Assembly (NCBI GenBank): GCA_028276125.1
Contig: JAPYWY010000135.1
Location: 1 to 5,144, forward strand
Direction of reading: 5' to 3'
From: Pseudothermotoga sp.
GTDB taxonomy: Bacteria; Thermotogota; Thermotogae; Thermotogales; DSM-5069
DNA: 5,144 nt
Shown: piece after piece, positions 1-4,704 of the stretch
Numbering within the stretch: position 1 is the first letter of the stretch
How the letters are laid out: every line of letters begins with the position of its first letter
The notes under the pieces: generated by a model
Told to the model about the DNA's origin: nothing
The model's database searches: none
What the model saw: the letters and a program-made list of their open reading frames with translations, nothing else
Made by a program: the position numbers and the translations under genes

Positions 1-131
1 CCCTTCGGCTTTGGGAGCGCTCCCATAAAGATATATACGGAAGTATACTTTAACAGTCACAAACGGCTACATGATGAGACTGTTTTGAACGTGCAAGACT
101 GTGTTTCTCGAGAGGACGAGACGCTTGTTGA
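1..131. other. upstream intergenic stretch, no convincing gene
   Basis: I see no gene here that I can support. One forward frame is open from base 1 to a TAG at 160-162, but its codon choice (ATA, CTA, TTA, CGA) does not resemble the his genes and it contains a perfect operator-like palindrome. Besides the 12-25 palindrome there is a perfect 10-bp palindrome AAGTATACTT (41-50), an inverted pair AACAGTC (52-58) / GACTGTT (78-84), a second direct copy of AGACTGT at 96-102, and TCTCGAGA (106-113). A/T-rich hexamers around 32-49 (TATATA, TATACT) could be -10 boxes on either strand, but none has a good -35 partner. The stretch may be the control region of a neighbour lying to the left. Confidence 0.4.
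12..25. promoter_or_regulatory. CelR/CebR-type LacI-family operator candidate
   Basis: The sequence TGGGAGCGCTCCCA is a perfect 14-bp palindrome with the central CG typical of LacI-family operators. It is identical to the published recognition site of Thermobifida CelR and Streptomyces CebR, which repress cellulose and cellobiose genes. There is no following T tract, so it is not an intrinsic terminator. It lies about 105 bp upstream of the his -35 box, too far to be a typical his repressor site, so it more likely controls a sugar gene to the left, perhaps divergently transcribed. The match is seen directly; the regulator in this organism is inferred. Confidence 0.5.
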
Positions 132-160
132 TGGACAAAATGCCATCGCCGTGGTATTAT
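132..160 (+). promoter_or_regulatory. his operon promoter (sigma-70 type)
   Basis: A -35 box TGGACA (132-137, five of six to TTGACA) and a -10 box TATTAT (155-160, five of six) are separated by exactly 17 nt. A TG at 152-153 gives an extended -10. Transcription should start near 166-168, only about 13-15 nt before the leader peptide start. It is the best-scoring promoter I could find by eye in the first 345 bases, and its position just ahead of the leader ORF supports it. Confidence 0.75.
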
Positions 161-166
161 AGTCTC

Positions 167-174
167 AAAGGTGA
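167..174 (+). promoter_or_regulatory. ribosome binding site of the leader peptide
   Basis: AAAGGTGA matches both ends of the consensus AAAGGAGGTGA and ends 6 nt before the GTG at 181, which fixes that codon as the start. The next in-frame GTG, at 187, would be 12 nt away. The site would lie almost at the 5' end of the predicted transcript. Confidence 0.65.
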
Positions 175-180
175 GCGATC

Positions 181-270
181 GTGTGTGTGTTTGATCACAA
201 ACTTGAAACTCTGAATCTCGTGCACCATCACGTGTTTGACCCGGTAGCTTTCCCACCGGGCGTCACTTGA
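181..270 (+). CDS. his operon leader peptide (attenuation sensor)
   Basis: This is a short ORF of 29 codons, starting GTG and ending TGA, after a strong Shine-Dalgarno site. It encodes His at codon 6 (196-198) and three consecutive His at codons 15-17 (CAC CAT CAC, 223-231), so four of 29 residues are histidine. The stretch around them reads LVHHHVFDPV. The peptide itself is probably non-functional; its translation senses charged His-tRNA, as with enteric HisL, which has seven His in a row. The last 12 codons double as RNA: they form arm 2 of the attenuator, and the stop codon lies in the antiterminator loop. There is no signal peptide or recognisable domain. The coding claim rests on the His run, the ribosome site and the fit with the hairpins; I cannot test conservation. 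Confidence 0.8.
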   Translation: MCVFDHKLETLNLVHHHVFDPVAFPPGVT

Positions 271-275
271 TGGTG
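223..275 (+). promoter_or_regulatory. attenuator protector (1:2) hairpin
   Basis: CACCATCA (223-230), which is the His-codon run itself, is perfectly complementary to TGATGGTG (268-275), which includes the leader stop codon. After one C/T mismatch the stem continues with GTG/CAC (232-234/264-266). Inside, CCCGGT (240-245) pairs with ACCGGG (255-260) around a 9-nt loop. Folded this way, the RNA hides arm 2 and leaves arm 3 free to build the terminator. It should form when the leader is not translated and may also act as a polymerase pause signal. The pairings are seen directly; the role is inferred from enteric his and trp attenuators. Confidence 0.7.
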
Positions 276-299
276 GAAATCTGGAAGGCTACCGGGTCA
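237..299 (+). promoter_or_regulatory. attenuator antiterminator (2:3) hairpin
   Basis: Arm 237-253 pairs with arm 283-299 over 17 continuous base pairs with a single G-U wobble (249/287). The core GACCCGGTAGC/GCTACCGGGTC is perfect over 11 bp. The top can be extended by CACC (254-257) with GGTG (272-275). Arm 3 shares bases 294-299 with the outer six pairs of the terminator, and arm 2 is used by the 1:2 hairpin, so the three folds exclude one another. A ribosome stalled on His codons 15-17 would break the 1:2 stem yet leave most of arm 2 free, allowing this fold and read-through into hisZ. A ribosome at the stop codon (268-270) would cover the loop and flanks and block it. Confidence 0.8.
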
Positions 300-329
300 C
301 ATCCGAAAGGGTGTGACCCTTTTTCTTTT
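294..329 (+). terminator. intrinsic terminator of the his attenuator (3:4)
   Basis: GGGTCACATCC (294-304) pairs with GGGTGTGACCC (309-319) over 11 bp with one T-G wobble, capped by a GAAA tetraloop (305-308). TTTTTCTTTT (320-329) follows directly. This is a textbook rho-independent terminator located upstream of the first structural gene, which makes it conditional. Its U tract ends one base from the hisZ ribosome binding site. Its outer six pairs compete with the antiterminator. Confidence 0.9.
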
Positions 330-336
330 AAGGAGG
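330..336 (+). promoter_or_regulatory. hisZ ribosome binding site
   Basis: AAGGAGG (continuing as GGGG to 338) is a near-perfect Shine-Dalgarno match, 8 nt before TTG at 345-347. It decides the hisZ start: the earlier in-frame TTG/ATG at 267/270 lies in the attenuator, overlaps the leader stop codon and would have the terminator inside the coding region. Confidence 0.85.
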
Positions 337-344
337 GGAAAAGC

Positions 345-1190
345 TTGAAAAGAATCGACAAACTCGTTCGTTCTTTCGTCGATGAGGCGATGAGTGAAGG
401 CTTCGAACTGTTCTTGAGTCCAGAAACCGAAGCGTTAAGAGATCTTTCACAGATCAACGACAGCGTTGTGTTCTTCCAAGCCAAGGGTGGAGGACTGTTC
501 AAAATGAGAAACGACTACACGGCGAGCGTCGTCGAGTTCTACAACAAGAACTCTTCAGATACGCTGAGAGTTTGGTACTCAGGCTTCGTTTATCGCTACG
601 ATCAAACTGGTCAAATCCAGAACACCTTTCAGCTCGGTTTGGAAATCGTTCCCTATAACTCACCCCAAGACAGTTTCGTGGTCTTGAAGGTCATGCTCGC
701 ATCGATCCTTCGCTCGCTCACAGACCAGTTGCTCGTCGAAGTGGGTGACTCACGAGTGATAGAAAGATGCATTCAGCACGTGCCGAAGAAGTTTAGAAAG
801 AAATTGCTCGAGCTGGTGGACAGAAAGGATGTATCCGAGCTTGAGTTTTTCGCTTCTTTGAACAACCTCGATCTGAAAGACGTGCTGAAACTCGTGGAGG
901 CGAGTTTCACCAAAAGGAGCGTGAACCAGCTGAAAGAATTCGAGCTGGATCCATCGATCGAAAGAGAAATAGTCGAGCTCGTGGAGTTTCTGTCGAAGTA
1001 TCCCGGCGTAACGGTGGAGATAGATTTTTCGCTCGCCAGAACCGTTGAAGAGTACGATGGGCCAACTTTCATCCTATTTGATCTGAAAGATCCAGCGCTC
1101 ATCGCCGCGGGTGGGAGGTACAGGGTGAACGAGAACACACTTGGAGTCGGTGGAACGATCTTTGTGGAGGAGAGAACATGGTCAAGTTAG
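345..1190 (+). CDS. hisZ: ATP phosphoribosyltransferase regulatory subunit HisZ
   Basis: HisZ is a catalytically dead relative of histidyl-tRNA synthetase. It joins short-form HisG in the cytoplasmic hetero-octameric ATP phosphoribosyltransferase, activates it, and carries histidine feedback inhibition. The protein has 281 residues, the size of the HisRS catalytic core without the C-terminal anticodon-binding domain (T. maritima HisZ is about 275). A class II motif-2-like stretch lies at residues 75-101 (RVWYSGFVYRY, then QNTFQLGLEIV). The HisRS signature normally read as RGLDYYTG is degenerate here (ARTVEEYDGPTF, 231-242), and the motif usually read as GGRYDGL survives only as AAGGRYR (254-260). 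Loss of these residues argues for a regulatory subunit rather than a synthetase. Its reading frame overlaps hisG by 13 nt. The TTG start is set by the strong ribosome site at 330. Confidence 0.9.
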   Translation: MKRIDKLVRSFVDEAMSEGFELFLSPETEALRDLSQINDSVVFFQAKGGGLFKMRNDYTASVVEFYNKNSSDTLRVWYSGFVYRYDQTGQIQNTFQLGLEIVPYNSPQDSFVVLKVMLASILRSLTDQLLVEVGDSRVIERCIQHVPKKFRKKLLELVDRKDVSELEFFASLNNLDLKDVLKLVEASFTKRSVNQLKEFELDPSIEREIVELVEFLSKYPGVTVEIDFSLARTVEEYDGPTFILFDLKDPALIAAGGRYRVNENTLGVGGTIFVEERTWSS

Positions 1191-1804
1191 CGCTCGCGAA
1201 GGGAAGGTTGGAAGAAGAGGCGTTCGCGTTCTTGGAAAGGTGTGGTTTTCGATTCAAAGAAAGGAGTGAGAGATCTCTGATCGTCGAGGACGTGGAGGAG
1301 CAGTTGAAGATCTTCATTGTGAAGCCTTCGGACGTTCCAACCTACGTGTTCAACAACGTTGCGGACATCGGTATCTGCGGTACGGATTCGATCGTCGAAT
1401 CGCAGTTCAGGCTCGTTCAACCCATGAAACTGCCGTTCGGAAAAGCGAGGATGGTCGTGGCAGGTTTGGAAGGTTTTAGGGTGAAGAACGGAAGTGTCAG
1501 CGTGGCAACGAAGTTCCCAGTGACTGCGAAGCTCTACTTCGATTCGAAGGGGCTGGACGTGAAGATCATAAAATTGCACGGCTCAGTGGAGCTCGCACCC
1601 ATCGTGGGTCTTGCACCTTTGATCGTGGACATCGTTCAGACAGGTAGAACACTGAAGGAAAACGGCCTTTCGATCTTGGACGAGGTGTATTCCATCAGCG
1701 CAGTGGTGACGTTGAACGAGGTGTCGTACAGGACCAAACGGGCCGAGATTCTAAACTTGCTTGGAATGTTGGAAAGGGGGCTTGAGCGTGAGGGTACTCG
1801 TTGA
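1178..1804 (+). CDS. hisG: ATP phosphoribosyltransferase catalytic subunit, short form
   Basis: HisG catalyses the first committed step: ATP plus phosphoribosyl pyrophosphate gives N1-(5-phosphoribosyl)-ATP and pyrophosphate. At 208 residues it is the short form, lacking the C-terminal histidine-binding domain of long HisG, and therefore needs the HisZ encoded just upstream. Visible motifs are LALAKGRL (4-11), the KPSDVPTYV/ADIGICGTD region (49-70), KLHGSVELAPIVGLA (132-146) and the PRPP-binding loop DIVQTGRTLKENGL (151-164). The usual GLAD after the ELAP motif reads GLAP here, a minor variation. The ATG is preceded by GGAGG (1166-1170) at 7 nt, within the end of hisZ. The 13-nt overlap suggests coupled translation, which fits the equal stoichiometry of the two subunits. 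Confidence 0.97.
   Translation: MVKLALAKGRLEEEAFAFLERCGFRFKERSERSLIVEDVEEQLKIFIVKPSDVPTYVFNNVADIGICGTDSIVESQFRLVQPMKLPFGKARMVVAGLEGFRVKNGSVSVATKFPVTAKLYFDSKGLDVKIIKLHGSVELAPIVGLAPLIVDIVQTGRTLKENGLSILDEVYSISAVVTLNEVSYRTKRAEILNLLGMLERGLEREGTR
1773..1780 (+). promoter_or_regulatory. hisD ribosome binding site inside hisG
   Basis: AAAGGGGG ends 7 nt before GTG at 1788-1790. In-frame TTG codons at 1761 and 1782 lie before the site or only one base after it, so GTG 1788 is the best hisD start. The site is within the last codons of hisG. Confidence 0.6.
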
Positions 1805-3077
1805 GCCAAGGAAAGGTCAGATTCTCGAAATCTTGGAAGAAAGGAAGAGAAGCTTTCTGAACATCGAAGAAAATGTGAAGCTCATCGTCAACGATGTGAG
1901 AAAGAACGGTCAAAGCGCTTTGGAGAAGTACATCGCGATGTACGAAAGGTGTCCCCTGAAAGGTGAGCAGATCACGGTGAGTCAAGAAGAATTCGAGTCG
2001 GTGAAGGTCGAGAGAGAGTTCGAAGAGGTCTGTGAAAGACTCATCGAACGGCTCGAGAGGTTTCATTCGATGCAGCTGGAACGTTCGCTGTGGAGCTTGA
2101 CCGAGCACGGTTCTTTCACCGCACAGCTCATAAGATCGATCGAGAGCGTCGCGATCTACGTGCCTTCGGGAAAGAAGGTCTACTTTTCAACGTTTTTGAT
2201 GTGTGCCGTTCCAGCGAAGATAGCGAACGTTGAGAGGATCGTCGTGGCGAGCCCACCTGACGAAGAAGGTAAACTTTCACCATACGTGCTGCAACTGTGT
2301 CGAAGATTAGGCGTAAAGGAAGTGTACAAGATGGGTGGAGCACATGCGATCGCGGCACTCGCCTACGGAACACACCTTGTGAAGAAGGTCGATAAAATCG
2401 TCGGACCGGGCAACGCGTACGTTTCTTGCGCGAAGAAGTTGGTCTTCGGTGATTGCGGTATAGACTCGGTTGCAGGTCCCACGGAGCTTTTGATCGTCGC
2501 GGACGAAACTGCCGATCCGAAATTGACGGCAATCGACATGCTCGCACAAGCTGAGCACGACGAGATGGCGATGAGTGTGCTTTTGACAAACGACGAAGAT
2601 CTGCTGGACAAAACACTCGAGGAACTCGCAAAGCAGCTGAACGAACTGAGTGAACCGAACAGGTCGATCGCCCAAGCTTCGCTCGAGAGAAACGGACTTT
2701 CCATCTTGACGAAAGATTTGAACAACGCGATCGAGTTCGTCAACCTTTTCGCTCCAGAACATCTGGAGTTGATCGTCAGAGATCCCTTCTCACTTTTACC
2801 AAAGGTCAATAACGCAGGTTCCGTGTTCCTCGGCAGCTGGTCAGCAGAGGCGTTCGGTGACTACGGTATCGGACCCAACCACGTGCTTCCGACTTCGACC
2901 AGCTCGAGGTTCTCGTCTGGCTTGAGCGTTCAAGATTTTTTGAAGAGGATCTTCGTGACGCGTGTGAGCGAGGAAGAAGTCCTCAAAGAAGGAAGGTTCT
3001 ACTCAACTTTGGCGAGGCTTGAGGGCTTCGAAGCACACGCTCGTTCGATCGAAGTGAGAATGGAGGGATCGAGGTGA
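1788..3077 (+). CDS. hisD: histidinol dehydrogenase
   Basis: HisD is a zinc enzyme that oxidises L-histidinol with two NAD+ to L-histidine through histidinal, the last two steps of the pathway. From GTG 1788 it has 429 residues, very close to the usual 425-435. By comparison with E. coli HisD, zinc ligands are Gln254 and His257 (AQAEHDEMA), Asp358 (FGDYGIGPNHVLPT) and His417 (GFEAHARS). The catalytic pair is Glu324-His325 in FAPEHLE. The motifs KIVGPGNAYV (203-212) and GIDSVAGPTELLIVAD (224-239) are intact. One change is visible: the loop usually read as Y(I/V)PGG is YVPSG (134-138). Its start overlaps hisG by 17 nt and its stop overlaps the hisC start in GTGA. Confidence 0.97.
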   Translation: MRVLVEPRKGQILEILEERKRSFLNIEENVKLIVNDVRKNGQSALEKYIAMYERCPLKGEQITVSQEEFESVKVEREFEEVCERLIERLERFHSMQLERSLWSLTEHGSFTAQLIRSIESVAIYVPSGKKVYFSTFLMCAVPAKIANVERIVVASPPDEEGKLSPYVLQLCRRLGVKEVYKMGGAHAIAALAYGTHLVKKVDKIVGPGNAYVSCAKKLVFGDCGIDSVAGPTELLIVADETADPKLTAIDMLAQAEHDEMAMSVLLTNDEDLLDKTLEELAKQLNELSEPNRSIAQASLERNGLSILTKDLNNAIEFVNLFAPEHLELIVRDPFSLLPKVNNAGSVFLGSWSAEAFGDYGIGPNHVLPTSTSSRFSSGLSVQDFLKRIFVTRVSEEEVLKEGRFYSTLARLEGFEAHARSIEVRMEGSR

Positions 3078-3078
3078 G
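3061..3078 (+). repeat. hisD/hisC junction copy of a repeated translation-coupling sequence
   Basis: TGGAGGGATCGAGGTGAG holds the Shine-Dalgarno GGAGGG (3062-3067), the hisD stop TGA and the hisC start GTG, the latter two overlapping as GTGA. It matches the hisC/hisB junction at 4095-4112 in 16 of 18 positions, and both encode an EGS end on the upstream protein. Confidence 0.5.
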
Positions 3079-4111
3079 TTTCAAAGCGGTGGTTGAAAGG
3101 ATCAGAAAAGACGTCGAAGCGTACCAGAGCGAAATGAGATCTTTGATCTACCTGGCCTTGAACGAGAATCCTCATCCTTTTCCAGAGGAGCTGATCCAAC
3201 AGTGCTTCGAATCGATCGATCCATCGAAGGTGAACCTGTACGTCGATTCTCCCTCGAAGGAGTTTTTGAAAGAACTCGTGGACTACATTTCGACCGATTC
3301 TTGGAGAGTACGAGAAGAACAGATCAGCGTCGGAAACGGAGCGGATGAGATCATATACGTGCTCTTGCTGATGTTCAAGGACCTCTCCATATACGTCTTC
3401 CCTCCAACATACAGTTGCTACGAGATCTTCGCCAACGCGTTGGGTGTGAAAGTGAACAAAGTGCCGCTCAGGGGAGAAAGGATCGATACGAAGGCGTTGA
3501 AAGGCCTGCTGAACGAAGACTGTGTCGTGTTCTTGCCGAATCCGAACAATCCAACGGGCCATCTGTTCGAAGACGAAGAGATCTTTTGGCTTTTAAGCAC
3601 TAAAGCGTTGCTGGTTCTTGACGAAGCTTATTACGAATTCAGTGGAAAAACCTTCGCACCTCTGATAGAACAATTCCAGAATCTCGCGATCTTGAGAACC
3701 TTCTCGAAGGCTTTCAGCCTCGCATCACAGAGGATCGGATACATCGTCGCAAACCCTTTCTTGATCGACGCTTACAACAAGGTTCGTCTGCCGTACAACG
3801 TGAGCTATCTGGGTCAAATCTTTGCGACGATCGCGTTGAGAAACAAGCGCATCTTTCAAGAGCGTGTGAGAAAGATCATCGAAGAGAGAGAAAGGCTCAA
3901 GAACGCGTTGAAGAACATGGGTTTGAAGGTGAGCAATTCGAAGGCGAACTTCGTCTTTGTCTATCTCGAACAGGAGCAAACCGAGAGAATCTACAGAGCT
4001 TTTCTGAAACGAGGAATCACGGTGAGAAAGACGGAGTTCGGGCTTCGCATGGCCGTCGGTCAGCCAAAACAGAACGATCTTCTAATCGAAGCGTTGGAGG
4101 GATCGCTGTGA
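3074..4111 (+). CDS. hisC: histidinol-phosphate aminotransferase
   Basis: HisC is a PLP-dependent class I/II (fold type I) aminotransferase that turns imidazole-acetol phosphate plus glutamate into L-histidinol phosphate. The 345 residues are normal for the family (T. maritima HisC is about 335). Ordered motifs: LNENPHP (29-35) at the substrate entrance, GNGADEI (87-93) at the cofactor phosphate, PNPNNPTG (155-162), DEAYYEF (183-189) with Asp183 facing the PLP ring nitrogen, the Schiff-base Lys212 in RTFSKAFS, Arg220 in the phosphate cup, and Arg325 in GLRMAVG binding the substrate. The usual FGLAGLRIGY segment reads FSLASQRIGY here. The GTG start overlaps the hisD stop by 4 nt with GGAGGG 6 nt upstream, so reinitiation is likely. 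Confidence 0.96.
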   Translation: MSFKAVVERIRKDVEAYQSEMRSLIYLALNENPHPFPEELIQQCFESIDPSKVNLYVDSPSKEFLKELVDYISTDSWRVREEQISVGNGADEIIYVLLLMFKDLSIYVFPPTYSCYEIFANALGVKVNKVPLRGERIDTKALKGLLNEDCVVFLPNPNNPTGHLFEDEEIFWLLSTKALLVLDEAYYEFSGKTFAPLIEQFQNLAILRTFSKAFSLASQRIGYIVANPFLIDAYNKVRLPYNVSYLGQIFATIALRNKRIFQERVRKIIEERERLKNALKNMGLKVSNSKANFVFVYLEQEQTERIYRAFLKRGITVRKTEFGLRMAVGQPKQNDLLIEALEGSL

Positions 4112-4112
4112 G
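4095..4112 (+). repeat. hisC/hisB junction copy of a repeated translation-coupling sequence
   Basis: TGGAGGGATCGCTGTGAG has the same layout as the copy at 3061-3078: GGAGGG (4096-4101), a 6-nt spacer, then GTGA carrying the hisB start and hisC stop. The two copies differ at two positions only, in the spacer. Confidence 0.5.
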
Positions 4113-4704
4113 GATAGAAAAACAAACGAATCGATGCTGCGTGGAAAGGGAAACCCTCGAGACTGAGATAAAGCTGTGGCTCATCGATGATGGGAAAGGA
4201 GAGCTCCTGGGATCGAGCAAGATCGGCTTTCTCGATCACATGCTCAAGACGTTCTGTAGATTTTCAACCCTGTCCTTGAGCTTGGAAAAGTTCGAGGCGG
4301 ACTTGCACGTGGACATGCACCACGGGGTCGAGGACCTCGCGTTGGCTCTGGGGACGGCCTTCAGGGAACTCTTCGATTACTCTAAGATGAAGCGTTTCGG
4401 CCATGCGATCGTTCCGATGGACGAGGCCCTGACGTTGTGCTCAATCGATCTTTCTGGGAGAAGTCTTCTCAACTTCCAAGTGTCCTTCGAGACCCAAACC
4501 ATCAAAGATTTCCCAGTCGAGTTGCTCGAAGAATTCTTCAAGAGCTTCGCGAACAACGCGAGAATAACTTTGCACATCGTGAAGATGTTCGGAAAGAACT
4601 CACACCACATCGCCGAATCGATCTTCAAAGCCTTCGCCATCGCCACGAGGAACGCGATCGAAAAGAGCGAATCTACCCAGAGCACGAAAGGGGTGATAGA
4701 TTGA
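4108..4704 (+). CDS. hisB: imidazoleglycerol-phosphate dehydratase (monofunctional)
   Basis: HisB removes water from imidazoleglycerol phosphate to give imidazole-acetol phosphate, using a pair of manganese ions in a 24-subunit shell. At 198 residues it is the dehydratase alone, without the histidinol phosphatase domain of enteric HisB. Histidines in the positions of known metal ligands are present: His44 in FLDHML, His71-His72 in DMHHGVED with Glu75, His156 in ITLHIV, and His166-His167 in NSHHIAE with Glu170. Arg96 and the PMDEAL motif (103-108), GR (117-118) and a terminal STKG (192-195) match the phosphate and substrate sites. Two departures stand out: the conserved His of the usual RHG motif is Phe52, and HHTVED reads HHGVED. 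The phosphatase is expected to be encoded elsewhere. GTG start, 4-nt overlap with hisC. Confidence 0.94.
   Translation: MRIEKQTNRCCVERETLETEIKLWLIDDGKGELLGSSKIGFLDHMLKTFCRFSTLSLSLEKFEADLHVDMHHGVEDLALALGTAFRELFDYSKMKRFGHAIVPMDEALTLCSIDLSGRSLLNFQVSFETQTIKDFPVELLEEFFKSFANNARITLHIVKMFGKNSHHIAESIFKAFAIATRNAIEKSESTQSTKGVID

Noticed and set aside
13..24. GGGAGCGCTCCC read as an intrinsic terminator of an upstream gene
   Set aside because: There is no loop of sensible size and no T tract after it on either strand; an operator fits better.
1..162. Forward frame open from the window edge to TAG at 160-162 (53 codons), possible end of an upstream gene
   Set aside because: Codon use is unlike the his genes, no family is recognisable, it would contain the 14-bp palindrome, and its stop would lie at the his -10 box. 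A 53-codon open frame is not rare by chance. It cannot be fully excluded without the sequence to the left.
50..256. Minus-strand ORF of 68 codons across the promoter and leader
   Set aside because: It is antisense to the promoter, leader peptide and attenuator arms, and its protein resembles nothing I know. It is explained as the shadow of the leader.
223..329. T-box or metabolite riboswitch as the source of the hairpins
   Set aside because: No T-box sequence (AGGGTGGNACCGCG) or other riboswitch core was found, and the His codon run explains the switching.
267..344. Extended hisZ start at TTG 267 or ATG 270
   Set aside because: These codons have no ribosome site, overlap the leader stop codon, and would put the terminator inside the gene. 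The strong AAGGAGG at 330 points to TTG 345.
345..1190. Reading the first gene as a histidyl-tRNA synthetase
   Set aside because: It lacks the C-terminal anticodon-binding domain and the RGLDYYTG signature, and it sits next to a short-form HisG, so HisZ is the right call.
2128..2809. Long minus-strand ORFs opposite hisD (and similar ones opposite hisG, hisC and hisB)
   Set aside because: They lie wholly antisense to well-supported enzymes, several overlap each other in different frames, and their composition is Arg/Ser-rich as expected for shadow frames.
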